The notes: a model not told the origin generated them from the sequence alone. Counted from the first letter of the stretch, positions 1 through 11,600 are shown. The stretch: 64,000 nt of DNA from Asterias rubens (GCF_902459465.1 NC_047073.1:1-64000), one strand, 5' to 3'. A program made the numbers and translations.

Positions 1-430
1 ACTCGTCAATAACTCGTGGAACTAAACATGCTACAGAGACGCAGTTTGAATTGCTGGCATAATATCGCTCTGCGTCCGAATTTTTAAGGCGGCAACAGCA
101 TTTTCATACCGGAATTGGTAGGTGGGAACGCGCAAAACAATGCGCAACAGCCTCCCCCACATAATTTTTTCTGCACAAAGCTGTTTTGTGCACAAAGCTG
201 TCGAAGAAGAAAAGATCACAGAATTATTATGACCAATCTAAACAACTCTAATGTAGCCATAATGAAGGACAACTCTTTTTCGAATGATTTTTCACTCTGT
301 CCTTGAGTGAAACCCCTCTAAAGCCAGAACAGAAACTAAAACCAGAACAGAACGGAGCGTAGCGTTGAAGATGCCATCCTAACATTGTTGCATGGCATTT
401 ATAGCCAACTTGGTCGTCCTAAAGCATTAG
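1..430. other. unassigned stretch
   Basis: No exon, RNA gene or repeat that I can recognise. Short open frames occur on both strands but have no codon pattern or family resemblance to support them. Confidence 0.3.
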
Positions 431-431
431 G

Positions 432-1075
432 ATGGTCGTGGATTTTTCTTCGGCCTTCAACTTGAACATCCAGCCTCATGTTCTGTTTGGCAAGCTGAGG
501 GGGATGAATGTTAACCCGGATCTGATTTTATGGATAAACGATTTCTTGACAAATATATCACAGAGAGTTAGACTGATGCAGTCAGTGTCTGAAACTGTTC
601 ATACCAATACAGGCGCCCCTCAGGATGTGTTTTATCCCCAGTACTGTTCACATTGTATACAAGCGATCTTTGATGTAGTAATGCCACGAGTGTTCCATGG
701 TCAAGTATGTAGATGACACTTCACTTACAGGATTCATTACTCATGAGGATGAGACGGGGTATAGATATGAAATTGCCAAGTTTGGTAACTGATGGTGCAA
801 AGAAAATATTCTGGTTTTAAATGCAAAAAGAACTAAGTAAATTGTATTTGATTTTCGGAAAAAATCCGACGAAGATCCAACATGTAAACATAATGGTGTT
901 GATGTTGAAATGGTCACTGAACATAAATACCTTGGGACTCACATTGATAGCCATTTAAAGTGGAATGTTACAGAAATTATGCTCTACGGCTAATCAACGT
1001 ATGTATTTGTTAAGGAAACTTAAAATTTTTAACATTGACCGGGATATTATCATGTTGTTTTACAAAGTGCATTAA
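432..1075 (+). pseudogene. LINE reverse transcriptase fragment, decayed
   Basis: Conceptual translation across broken frames gives non-LTR reverse transcriptase landmarks in the right order. These are a VVDFSSAFN block (finger/palm motif A), NTGAPQD (the usual GAPQG motif), KYVDDTSLTG (the YxDD catalytic box, here YVDD), then HKYLGTHIDSHLKWN and NQRMYLLRKLK, which are typical of the region after the palm. Several in-frame stops and at least two frame changes separate these blocks, and there is no N-terminal endonuclease. It is a dead 5'-truncated copy. The spacing resembles Rex1/CR1-like LINEs, but the clade is uncertain. Confidence 0.75.
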
Positions 1076-1127
1076 AGGTGTTATGAAAGGGCGCCCTCCA
1101 CATTTCAGAATCAGCCAATTGGTAACA

Positions 1128-1310
1128 ATGGCAGCGGAAAGCGGCAGCAGTTGTTCGGATTCATCCGACTGGTCTAGTGGCAGCAGTGATGATGAAGCGG
1201 ATTGTTGGCTCTCTCATCAACTGGTCAATGAGAAGGGCAAGGAGAGTGAGGATAGTGATTCCACGTCTCTTGATCACACAGAGCTGGAAATTTTTGCCGA
1301 TGGTTTTGAG
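1128..1310 (+). CDS. candidate first coding exon, acidic Ser/Asp-rich, unrecognised
   Basis: An ATG at 1128 opens a 61-codon frame that begins MAAESGSSCSDSSDW and is dominated by Ser, Asp and Glu. It ends in DGFE directly before a GTAAAT donor at 1311, in phase 0. The N-terminus looks disordered and I do not recognise a family. The ATG lies shortly after the decayed LINE. A possible last exon on the same strand is at 6501. No intermediate exon could be tied to either, so the gene model is speculative. The composition resembles N-termini of some transposon-encoded or nuclear proteins, but that is only an impression. Confidence 0.35.
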
Positions 1311-1339
1311 GTAAATTGGTTAGTTAGACTTCTTTAGAT

Positions 1340-2490
1340 AGAGTTCAAGTTCAACTGTTCAACATGTTCAAGTTCAACAACACCCACCTGCCCACCATTC
1401 CCATTGTCATGTTGTTATTTGTTGATGGTCAAACCATGAGTTGATGGACATGATGGAGGAAGAAATAGAAACTTACTTCTAGAAACTATGGTGAGTCTTA
1501 AGAGCCTGGTTGGCACTGGATATAATTCCCTTATTAATTTGGGCAAACTTACTAACCACGCCAAAGCCCAACCAGCAATGGGTAACTTACCCTTTTCAAG
1601 TCCAGTGCAAACACTATAAAACAGCACGGGTAACCTGCCTGACCAGCTGACAGTGACAGGCTGACACTGACGACAGGTAACTTAACCACACTGCGCGATC
1701 AGTTTAATCGAGCCAAAGGTGCCCAGGAAGATTATTGACCGATTGCCAAGGAAGATTGACCGAGTCAGTTTAACCGAGCCAGAAAGTCCAGTGCGGACGT
1801 GACAACTCATTTAAATCTCCAACCATCCGTCCATGACCCTAAGAAGCTGATAATTTTCATTATTATCAAACTATTCGATGTAGCAAAAATCATGAATGGT
1901 TATCACACTTTCAGACATAAAGTAAGCAAGAAATTTATGCTTTATAGATTAACACAGGTACTATAAATTTAACGTTGTCAGTGAACAATTTCCCTCGTAT
2001 ACCAGAGCAAATTGCGACACAAAGTGTTTCTGTTGACTACTCATAAGTCACCATTTGCTACTTTATACTAGCATTCAAAGTGCACAACAAAAGTTCAGTC
2101 TCAATATTTTGCTATGCAAAACAATATTTTGCCATTCAAAACTGCCGGAATTATCCATTGTTGTAAAGGAAAGCCCTACTTAACACATGTGTCTTTCTGT
2201 CCTCTTCTTTGAATGTTGGTAAACATAAACATGTTTCAACATTGGGCTGTCATGATTAAGTCATCACTGCCCATATTTAGCTGGTTGGGTGACAAAGATC
2301 TGTCCCTTTAGCTTGAAAACTTTGACATTCTATTCTGTTGACATTCTATTCTGCACCATACATTAATATTTGTTTTTTCTTCATTAGAGCTTTGGTTAGA
2401 ATGGATACAAAATGAGATTGATTTTCAGCATTTGGGGAAATCTAAGATCAATAAACTCTTCCAAAAAGCAGTTTGGAGACATTGACAAGT
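1340..2490. other. intron-like or intergenic stretch
   Basis: AT-rich DNA with no supported exon. Nothing here matches the repeat families seen elsewhere in the window. Confidence 0.3.
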
Positions 2491-2494
2491 ATGA

Positions 2495-2640
2495 AGTAAT
2501 GGCCATTTAAGGTTTCGTTAATTCAGCTCATTTAACTGGAACCAGTGATAAACTCTTTGAGATTAATCTTTTTATTGTATCTACATACAAGAAGCAATAT
2601 TTGATTGCATGATTTTGCAATACGGAGTGATGCCCATTAG
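2495..2640 (+). repeat. direct repeat copy A (partner at 4275-4440)
   Basis: The stretch running from ggccatttaaggtt through tacaagaagcaatatttgat to the cattagggcc region is repeated in the same order at 4275-4440, with scattered substitutions. The pair brackets about 1.7 kb. It could be the ends of one long element or two separate insertions. Confidence 0.5.
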
Positions 2641-2829
2641 GGCCATTCTCGCGTTACGTGTGTGAAAAACAAATTGGGAAATTCTCTACTTAAATATAGA
2701 TCTGTCCCCTGTCTTTAAAATGATAACTGTTATTTTTTCATAAATAACATGGATTTACTGAACCCTTAGGTCTTTAAATAATTGAATAAAAAAAACTTTG
2801 CGTTTTTACTTTGGGCATAAGGGTCAAAT

Positions 2830-3175
2830 ATATTAATAATAAAATTAGAGATTTATAAAGCGCACATATCTGCCTTAAAATGGCACCCAAGGCGCACAAG
2901 AAAAAAAAACACTTAGAAGACAGTACTTAGCGAATAATGGACAAGTATGGAAATGACAGTTAATCGCTGGATTCCTTTATGAGGTATGTTTTCAGATGCT
3001 GCTTGTGGACCAATTCTGTAGTTTTGCTAGATTTGATGTATGTGGGAAGTGCATTCCACAAAAGTTGGGCTGCTGCAGAGAAAGACCTGTCACGTTGTAC
3101 GTGTGTGACGTCTTGTGGGGGGAATTTCATTCCTAGTCAGTTTAATGACACAATCAATTTTAAGGTCAACTAAAC
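2830..3175 (-). mobile_element. LINE 3' end fragment (CR1/L2-like), antisense
   Basis: Read on the minus strand, 2950-3090 encodes RSFSAAAQLLWNALP followed by a Lys/Thr-rich tail, the usual C-terminus of CR1/L2-type ORF2 proteins. Towards 2835 it runs into a gcgc/ttataaa/ttattaatat tail, the same 3' tail type seen at 32390, 46490 and 61980. Only the 3' end is present. Confidence 0.55.
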
Positions 3176-4274
3176 ATTTTAAATATTCACTTTCTGTTAT
3201 TAGGCTGGGTTACGTGAGTGACATTATGGTCGGTTATGTGTGTGAGGCCCTATGCTTTAATGCACTGAGGCAATCGACAATCAAGTAAATCAACAATGTT
3301 TAGCACTTGCCTCCGTGTCAGAAATGATTTATGTGTAAATTTATGAATTTTCCAAATGGAAACAAATAACTGTATAAAGACAACAGTATATTTTTGTCTG
3401 AAACAATTTATTTTTAATAAAACCAAGCATAACAATTAAAATGTACATAGACATAATCGCAATACCAATGTCAGAGAGAAAGAGAGTCAATTTAAATCCA
3501 CTTTGGGTCATGTCCCTCCCCCCTTTGTGAAAAAATGTTGGCTAGGTCTTTGTTGTACCCCTCTCACAAGTGTAGGTAAAAAATGTGGCCATAAAGTGAC
3601 ACTCAAGGCTTATTCACTTGGGTGTGCGTCACAGTGCATACCTTGTGTATTGAGGGACATGCATGTTGGCATGCTGTCACACACACGTACACACGTAACT
3701 AGTTACGTGTGCGAAACATTAATTACGGCATTAATTAATAGTGTGAGAATTGATTGTGCCTTTGTTTTGTATTCAGTTAGGTCTGACAAATAAAGCAGTG
3801 CTTAATTTGTAGTACAATCTTCACCATCATCAGTTACGTGTAGTACATGGAAAGTCGCTAAAAAATATTTCACATTTGGACTTTTTTATAATTCCAGCCA
3901 AAGGCACTGAGCAAACCAGATATTTTTATGTTTGATAAAAGTGAATGCTAGTAATTCCCCAGTCAATTTAGGGATGCAAAACAGCTTTATGTTAATTAAT
4001 GCAAAATTAATTTATGCAAACTAGGGATGGCTGCTTAAAAAAAAATTGAAGAAAATAAAAATGAAGAAAACAAATGTGGGTCAAGAAATTTCAGGGGATA
4101 ACTTTCCGTATGGCGCCACCACTTTTTCACTCTTTTTTACAAAAAGGGATATATCAATCAGGTACATTAGATACTACATTATTTTATTGCGAATGAAAAA
4201 GTGGTGGCGCCATACGGAAACTTTTCAGGTAGTGCTTTATTAAAAACTAATGACAAAAAAGGAAAGCAGCAGAG

Positions 4275-4440
4275 ATGGCCTATTTAAGGTTCCCATTGTT
4301 TTAGCTCATTCAACTGGAGAAAAAATTATAACACTCTTTAAGCTTTAAATTAAAGTGTTATCGTTTTGTTTGAAGCTACATGTAAGAAGCAATATTTGAT
4401 TGAAGTTTCATGAGAACATCTTTGCAATAAGGAGGGCCCT
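4275..4440 (+). repeat. direct repeat copy B (partner at 2495-2640)
   Basis: Second copy of the 2495-2640 repeat, sharing the taagaagcaatatttgatt block and the flanking ggccattt / agggccc words. Confidence 0.5.
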
Positions 4441-4600
4441 TTCGGTAAACAGTGTTGTCCAAGGCCCACACTTTGTGTACCACAACTTCTATATCAAATA
4501 ACAAACCTGTGAAAATTTAGGCTCAATCGGTCATCGGAGTCGGGAGAAAACAACGGAAAAACCCACCCTTGTTTCCGCGCGTTTCGCCGTGTCATGACAT
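4440..4600 (+). mobile_element. TTAA-type MITE family 2, partial copy
   Basis: Starts with ctttcggtaaacagtgttg and contains the family core gtgaaaatttaggctcaat and the tcatgacatg block. It is the inverse of 6845-7015. Only one end is present. Confidence 0.6.
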
Positions 4601-5074
4601 GTGGTCAGCAACGCACATTCCAACTACTCACCGCCAACTCGCCGTCAACTCGCTTGGGGCCTTGGTGCTGTCAACTCGCCGCAACTCCTCCAAAATACAT
4701 TTAAAATCCATATACTATAAAGTATTAGCGTATAGAGAATTTTAAATAGTTTGTATTAAATTGCGGTTCAAATTTAAAGTTTTTTCTTGTGAACAAACTA
4801 TCTCTAGTAAAACTACAAAGCCGTCAGCCGCCATCTTGCATTTTCAACAGGGCTTTTGTCTTTAAGTTTACCGCAAGGATAAAGACAGGTCACTGCTACT
4901 CAGATCCAGTGATTCCATTGGATAAAATTTATCATTGGGTAAGTGCAGTGACTGAAAGTTACCGTAGATGGGTTTGTTTGGATTGGTCTGAGATCACCTC
5001 GGTTGACCAATCAAAACACAGATACGGAAAGCTAACTTTTGGTCGTCTGCAGCTGCATGTACATTATGTGTCCA

Positions 5075-5162
5075 TGTGGTATTATGTATACAGTACATGT
5101 ACATGCAGGGGCATAATGTAAACAGTACATGCAGGGGCATAATGTAAACAGTACATGCAGGT
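5075..5162 (+). repeat. short tandem repeat, about 28 bp x 3
   Basis: Three successive copies of a unit containing acagtacatgcaggggcata, the last incomplete. Confidence 0.7.
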
Positions 5163-6500
5163 GGATTGAACTTGTAGGTAATGTTGGTGTAGAATTTGTG
5201 CGTCCAGTTTATTTCCACAGTATCAAAATCACAACAATATCAAATCAAAGGCAATGTAAGTTGGAAATTAAGAAATAAATAGTGAAATGAATGTAGGTCA
5301 AAGGCGAATACACACGCCGGTTTGGGGGCAAGTATGTGGGGAGTTGACGGCTCAAGCGAGTAGACGACGATTTGACGTAGTAGGACAGTACACTATGCGT
5401 TGATCACACGCATCGCGGCCACATTTACATATAGCGCAAATCAAGCCTTGTCAAACCATTTTATGAACTTTAAAACATGGATTTTACCAGCGTATCCTTC
5501 ATAAGTTTATTGCGACAAGGAACCATTTTTTAAAACTCTTAAACCAATTAGTGTTGTGCTAAATGGACACACTAGTATCACAAAACTTAGAGCAAGGAAC
5601 ATTTTATTGATACAATGCATAGTGAATACAAATATAATAGCTCTAAACTGGATTGTAAGTCAAGAGTGCATAAAGATTTCACCAACAAGCTTTCAGGACC
5701 AGATGTCCCAAATTTTATGCAATTGCTTTTGTATCTCTAAACATCTTGTTGAATGATAGAACTGAAGGCATATTGTGGCTCTGGTGAAAATGGTATAATA
5801 AAATTAAGTAAACTTACATGTTTGTCTTGCCTTGGATCACTGGTAAAAAGTCACATTAGGTATCCTTAATGCTCCAAGGTTTCTCTTAATATTCCATGGT
5901 TAGTTTAGGATTGACAAATCCACTTGGTCTGCCTTGCAGTGAAAACCAATGGGTCCATAGCAACTCATGAAGGCAAGAAGTGGTCAAGATGCATCCACTC
6001 TCCTTCAACTTCACTTCACATCCACACAAAAGGCCACACCTCATTCCAGACATTCTTACTCTTTGTGTTAAATAATGTATTCACAAATTGTGCTGATGCA
6101 GATTTCATGATGCAACAAACTAATCAATATGCAAACTCCTACATGAATATTCACACAAACCAAAACTTGTGAGGATACTTTCTATGTACCTACTTGAATA
6201 TTCATATATTATATCCTTTTCTCTTATGTAACTCTACATGACATGGTTTGGACTTTTATACAAGATTGGTATAGCTCCTTTTAAATTCTCTACTTTGGTA
6301 TTGGATATAAAGGAATGGGGACTGTTAGGGAAAATGTTTTTTCAATCTCTCCATTTAATTAAATCTTTATACAATAAACCATTTACTTGACAGTGATCCT
6401 ATTTATATTGCTTTTATTTGTCAAATAAGTTTATTGAATATAATATGAGTTTAATATTGATAGGTATTTTTAACTGTGTTTTCTGTTTTTGTTTTTCAGA

Positions 6501-6582
6501 GGTGTGGATGGACCAAGAGGTAAAAGCAGAACACAACTGTCATTTGTTCCAAGAGCACTGAATCGGAAATCTTCAAAATAGG
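6501..6582 (+). CDS. candidate terminal exon, unrecognised
   Basis: A polypyrimidine tract and tttttcag acceptor precede a frame that reads GVDGPRGKSRTQLSFVPRA and ends in LNRKSSK and a TAG at 6580-6582. The basic tail would suit a nuclear protein. Spliced straight to the 1128-1310 exon (phase 0), the reading would instead stop after seven codons. So either another exon lies between or the two are unrelated. Low confidence. Confidence 0.25.
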
Positions 6583-6663
6583 AAAAAGAAAATTTGTTAA
6601 TTTGTTAACAAAATGTACTAAAATAACCATCTTTTGTATGGTTCCATAGTAGTATCTGTTTTT

Positions 6664-7029
6664 TAAAGCCATTATACACTTTCGGTACAGAACAAAAATT
6701 AAAAGCTCACAGATTTACTAATAATTTACAGGGTTTACAGAAGGTAATTGTGAAATCTTGAATACTATTCCATGAAATGCTTTACTTTTTGAAAAAACAT
6801 TTAAACAATATCAATTCTCGATAGCGAGAATTACGGATTTATTTTAAACACATGTCATGACATGGCGAAACAGGGGGAAACAAGGGTGGGTTTTCCCGTT
6901 ATTTTCTCCCGACTCCGATGACCGATTGAGCCTAAATTTTCACAGGTTTGTTATTTTATATATAACTTGAGGTACACGAAGTGTGGGCCTTGGACAATAC
7001 TGTTTACCGAAAGTGCCCAATGGCTTTAA
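6664..7029 (-). mobile_element. TTAA-type MITE family 2, complete copy
   Basis: Both ends are present. The left end reads TTAAAGCCATTATACACTTT. The right end, complemented, reads TTAAAGCCATTGGGCACTTT. The interior holds an imperfect hairpin (tcgatagcgaga) and the core gtgaaaattt...ggctcaat. A related copy lies at 34025-34330 in the other orientation. There is no coding capacity, so it is a non-autonomous element. Confidence 0.75.
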
Positions 7030-7039
7030 TGCTTACTGT

Positions 7040-7440
7040 GTTTATTACCTACAACTTGTGGAAACTAGTACTTAACAAACCAAAGCACAGGAACCTGCCA
7101 CATTTTGTTATGGTAACTTCATTTTCATTGCCCAACTTCATAGAGCTGCTTAAGCCAAAGAAAATTTTGCTTATGCTAAGCAGCAGTAAACAGCAGTAAG
7201 CAGGATACCAGTCACAGATCTTACATAAAATAGTATTTTAGTTGGTAACCCTTTTTCTTGTTAGCATAATTTGATTGTGCTTAAGCATCTCTATGATAGA
7301 TCCCAGATGAGTTTAAGATTCGACAAACCAATAATGATAACTTCATTGCACAACTTCATAGAGCTGCTTAAGCTTAAGACAATATTGCTTCAAACATTTA
7401 TGCTAAGCAGCAGTTAACCGCAGTAAGCAGGATACAAGTA
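7040..7440 (+). repeat. imperfect direct duplication around an aagcagcagtaa word
   Basis: The block tagagctgcttaagc ... tgctaagcagcagt ... gcagtaagcaggata occurs at 7140-7205 and again at 7355-7435. No gene is seen. Confidence 0.5.
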
Positions 7441-7444
7441 TTTT

Positions 7445-7782
7445 AGTTTGTTATAAATTGCATATGGTTGGAAAGATGTTTTAAAAGTAGAATACAATGA
7501 TCCACACAAATTTGCCTCGAAATTGCGTGGTTTTCATTTTACTTTGCGAAGTAACACGGTCAGCTATTTATTTTTTTATTATGGGAGTCAAAATTTGACT
7601 CCCACAAATGGCCGACCTTGTTCGTCGACGAGGTAAAGGGAAACCGTGCAATTTCGAGGTGTGTTTGTGTGGATCATTGTATTCTACTTTTAAAACATCT
7701 TTCCAACCATATGCATTTTATAACAGTTACAAACGCTTTTCAAAGACCAACTCGACCGATCCAAGGCAACGTGTTCCTTTAA
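7445..7782. mobile_element. fold-back MITE centred on a gggagtcaaaatttgactccc palindrome
   Basis: The arms 7446-7560 and 7610-7722 are inverted copies: gcatatggttggaaagatg on the left and its complement on the right. A perfect short palindrome sits at the centre. The right end finishes in gttccTTTAA at 7782, again a TTAA border. The left terminal segment is missing. The open frame across it is a by-product. Confidence 0.75.
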
Positions 7783-7799
7783 GATTTTTGTTTGACAGA

Positions 7800-9205
7800 A
7801 TAAATAACCGTCTGTCCCTTTAATTGTTTTGCATATGTGAAGATTACTATTCAATGAATTGCAAACTTGTGCTAAGCAGTACTACTTTGTCTGCAAAACA
7901 ATTGCCAAACTTGATTGACTACATTACATCAGAGATCATGTTGTAGCAGAATAAGCACAGTTTCTGAGATATTTTATTACAAAGTTTATTTTCCCTTAAA
8001 AGAGTTGCAAGATGGCACTTTGTGAAATGTTTCCCTTTCAAACATACTTTCAGGAGATAAAATGTAATTGAAGATTAATTACAACACCTGGTATAATTTA
8101 CAAGTTTATTTTGTTATTCTAAAATAATTGCATCATTGTGCATTTCAATACACCCTATCATTGTTACATGACATATACTTTGTGGTTTATATGACGGCTA
8201 ACTTGATGGATGCCACAGATAAAAGTTTGAAATAAATCATTAAACAACTGAGAGACAGGGTAATACTTGTTTGAAATAGTGTTTCAATTGACTTATCACA
8301 CTAGAAGTGTGTTCCAATATCTTTATGTATAATTTTGAACTGTAATGGACAGTTGCAACATTGAGATGGCATACTTTTGAGATACGATCTTCATGGATGT
8401 ACATGTTAAACAAAAAGTTGTACTTTAATCCTCAGATAGCCTAGACTTCATGGATTGATTAACATCAAAACTTTCAATACACTGAGAACAAAACTTGTTT
8501 ATTGTTAAAAGTGTTGTAACAATTTTCATTCTTAGTTTGCGTGTCAGTATTGAGTGACTTGCATGTGTATACCTCGGTTTGTGTGTACATCGTTGCATTT
8601 TCTGGAACACCTCATAACAAAATGATGTTTGTTACTGAAATGGTTGCAAGACAGCACTTTGTATACAAAGATCTTGACTCTTTTTGATACAACTTTTCCT
8701 AGTGTATTTTAATCAAAACCTCATTGCCAAGAGACATAGTGTGGTTTTATGTTTAGCCGAGTATTTATTTACCAGTATAACTTTTTACCATGCAATTACC
8801 ATGCAAAGTGTTGAAATTAAACGCAGTGCAAAACATTGCAACTTATTATTTCAACCCTGTTTAGATGTGAACATTTACTGGTGTATTGTTTCAACCCTGC
8901 AATTTATGATTAAAGTTGACCAAGTCTTCCACAAATCAATTTACAATGTACTTTAAGGTTTTGCCAACTAATTCAATTTGTCAAAGTCCTCCATGATGAC
9001 AATTGTGAAACATATATTGTACCCAGTAGAGTACTGATTCCAAACTAGAGTTTACCAAGTCCTTCATTGGTGTAAATACACACTTTATCCATCCGACATT
9101 TGACTGGGTTCTCCTTGGTAGTCATTATAGGTACAACAATGAGTCAAGTCTATAATGGTTTATAACCGAACTGAATCCATGTTGGCTGCACCATGTGCTT
9201 GTATA
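7800..9205. other. AT-rich stretch downstream of SMPD4
   Basis: No exon recognised. It lies immediately 3' of the SMPD4 stop on the minus strand, so its right part should include the SMPD4 3' UTR. I did not find a convincing poly(A) site. Confidence 0.3.
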
Positions 9206-9565
9206 TTATTCAATATGCTCATGTGTGTGTGAATGTTGTCTAACTTTGTACACCACCCCGCTGAAAAAGATGTAGAGCACAGTCAAGAACACTAGCGTGA
9301 GTAATATTCCAGTAGGTCCAAAGCCAATAAATAACCAAAGAATCAGCGAGAGCAGTACCAGCTTAGCTAGAGTGTAGTAATTAGCTAGAAAACGAAGACT
9401 CAATCTTGGATTGCATGTTTGTTGTTGAGGGGAGGCACGGTATGGGGGCGTTGGAATGGCCGTCTGTCTATGGGTTGGGATTGATGTACGTGCAGTGAAG
9501 ATCTGCTTAGCTAAAGCTCCACTGAAATCTGCTCGATGATACACCTCAAAGACTTTATCACCAAA
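9206..9565 (-). CDS. SMPD4: SMPD4 terminal exon: C-terminal membrane anchor
   Basis: A 120-codon exon with an acceptor (tgtatttag) at 9566 and a TAA at 9206-9208. It encodes FGDKVFEVYHRADFSGALAK, a variable Pro/Thr linker, then PRLSLRFLANYYTLAKL and two adjoining hydrophobic segments (LLSLILWLFIGFG and ILLTLVFLTVLYIFF). In animal SMPD4 the same order is known: an RLSLRFL block followed by a C-terminal membrane anchor that holds this neutral sphingomyelinase/nucleoporin-associated protein in ER and nuclear-envelope membranes. Phase 0 at the acceptor fits the upstream exon only after that exon's reading frame shifts. The exon itself is intact. Confidence 0.88.
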   Translation of the reverse strand, partial: FGDKVFEVYHRADFSGALAKQIFTARTSIPTHRQTAIPTPPYRASPQQQTCNPRLSLRFLANYYTLAKLVLLSLILWLFIGFGPTGILLTLVFLTVLYIFFSGVVYKVRQHSHTHEHIE

Positions 9566-9722
9566 CTAAATACATGAGAAAACACACAAGCACATGGGTT
9601 TAGTTTGGTTCTCAAATTGAAGTAGACTGTACAATGAAGAAAGTTTGTTCCATAGCAGTTTGAACAACTAACCAAACGGTACAATCTGATTAGATAGATT
9701 CATTCCCTCTTTACTTTTCACT

Positions 9723-10109
9723 TTAAAGACAGTGGACACTTTTGGTAATTGTCAAAGACTAGTCTTCACAGTTGGTGTATCTCAACATAAGCATAAAATA
9801 ACAAACCTGTGAAAATTTGAGCTCAATCGGTCGTCGAATTTGTGAGATAATAATGAAAGAAAAAAATACCATTGTCACACGAAGTTGTGTGCTTTCTGAT
9901 GCTTGATTTCGGGACCTCAAATTCTAAACTTGAGGTCTCGAAATCAAATTCGTGGAAAATTACTTCTTTCTCGAAAACTACGTCACTTCAGAGGGAGCTG
10001 TTTCTCACAATATTTTATACCATCAACCTCTCCCCATTACTCATAATCAAGAAAGGTTTTATGATGATAATCATTTTGAGTAATTACCAATAGTGTCCAC
10101 TGCCTTTAA
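9723..10109 (-). mobile_element. TTAA-type MITE family 1, complete copy
   Basis: About 387 bp between TTAA words. The left end is TTAAAGACAGTGGACACTTT and the right end is the inverse of the family's other terminus (tagtgtccactgcctTTAA). It lies in the last SMPD4 intron. An internal hairpin (gaggtctcgaaatc with its complement) is visible near the middle. Confidence 0.85.
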
Positions 10110-10184
10110 ATCTCTCCGTCACACCCTCCAGAACATTTAAATGAGGATAATAGTTACTGGCACAACATGGCCAATAGGCCTAAC

Positions 10185-10535
10185 CCTAGAACAATAGGTT
10201 GGGTGTTGGTTCTAAATCCCCTAGAAAAATAGGTTGGGTGTTGGTTCTAAATCCCCTAGAACAATAGGTTGGGTGTTGGTTCTAAATCCCCTAGAACAAT
10301 AGGTTGGGTGTTGGTTCTAAATCCCCTAGAACAATAGGTTGGGTGTTGGTTCTAAATCCCCTAGAACAATAGGTTGGGTGTTGGTTCTAAATCCCCTAGA
10401 ACAATAGGTTGGGTGTTGGTTCTAAATCCCCTAGAACAATAGGTTGGGTGTTGGTTCTAAATCCCCTAGAACAATAGGTTGGGTGTTGGTTCTAAATCAC
10501 CTAGAACAATAGGTTGGGTGTTGGTTCTAAATTCC
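10185..10535 (+). repeat. minisatellite, 35 bp x about 10
   Basis: Near-identical units containing aataggttgggtgttggttc and taaatcccctagaac. It lies in the SMPD4 intron between the exons at 9206 and 10895. Confidence 0.92.
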
Positions 10536-10894
10536 AATATATGACCCTTGACTTTAATTGATCCCAGACACCAAGTTAAATGGGTTTCTGCGCGGTCAGG
10601 CAGGGTTCTTATATTTAAATTAAGTTTAATTGAACAACATACTTTGACAGTACACATTGCTAGCTCATTAGTAGCTCCCGAGATAGTTTAAGGAATGAAA
10701 TAGATGACCTGATGACTCTGGTATGTCAACGCACCATGCATTGATGGTCAAATTTGCCAACGCTATCCTGTGTAACTGTCTGTTATTATTATTTCGACAT
10801 TGTTATTTGTTGGTTTCAGTGAATAATAATTTAAATTACAAGTTTTGAAAATCGACCTGTCAGATCAGTCAAATAATCATCAAATCAATCTTAC

Positions 10895-11012
10895 CGTAGT
10901 GTTGAAGTTTGACGAGAGTGCATACAGCTTGCGAACAATCAAAGCTTCTGATTGGCTGAAGTTCTGGGTCACCTCGGTATGCGATCTCAAACTTTCGTAG
11001 TTTATTCATCAT
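10895..11012 (-). CDS. SMPD4: SMPD4 exon with the GDPELQPIR block, apparently frameshifted
   Basis: The acceptor (tatccatag) and donor (GTAAGA) are good. The first part reads MMNKLRKFEIAYRGDPELQP then IRS, a close match to the conserved GLRRFEIEYxGDPELQPIRS of SMPD4. The rest of the family signature (EALIVRKLYALSS then NFNTT) is present but in another frame. Compared with the family spacing, about 11 nt seem to be lost between IR and EA. The downstream phase (0) agrees with the terminal exon only in the second frame, so the break is real in this sequence. It could be a pseudogene lesion, an allele or an assembly error. Confidence 0.85.
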
Positions 11013-11044
11013 CTATGGATATTAAACAAGTAGGATTTGAAACT

Positions 11045-11600
11045 TTGCATGGTGGATATAAGATATAGAAGAGTTTGCGGTAACACCATGTAATAACAAT
11101 TTCTAAATGAATTGGGGTGGTTCTGAAAAGAACCGTGGATTAACTTGACGTTTCGATCAGTATGCTCTGATCGTCTTCTGGACAATGGATCTTCTATATC
11201 CACGGTCACCCCCTAGGCCTCCAACCATTAGACTGCTTTGGGTCATCTATACCCTCAGTCACCTAGGCCCCACACCCTCACTATCCCTTGTGCTTGTTCC
11301 TACTGACACGGTTCAGTGAGCACACACCCCCACATACCACCCAAGGCTCCACAGCAGGTTTCACCAAGCATCATCGAGTTCACTTCCCGCCTCTATTTCC
11401 CGCCTTCATGCATCACCGCTGATCCGCCGCCCAGTACTAAAGCAGCATGCAGCATCAGAGTCCAGCATTCTCCAGTAGACGATCAGAGCATACTGATCGA
11501 AACGTCAAGTTAATCCACGGTTCTTTTCAGAACCACCCCAACTCATTTAGAGATTGTTATTACATGGTGTTACCGGAACTCTTCTATAAGATATTAAACA
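11045..11600. mobile_element. fold-back repeat (gaaaagaaccgtgg family)
   Basis: The arm 11040-11195 contains ggtaacaccatgtaataaca, ggtggttctgaaaagaac and gtttcgatcagtatgctctg. The inverse of all three follows at 11480-11590. A spacer of about 290 bp separates them. A single-arm relative lies at 61110-61265. No coding capacity was seen. Confidence 0.8.

Noticed and set aside
1035..1127. Start of the acidic exon frame at the upstream ATG (1035)
   Set aside because: The residues before MAAESG lie in the tail of the decayed LINE, so the ATG at 1128 is preferred.
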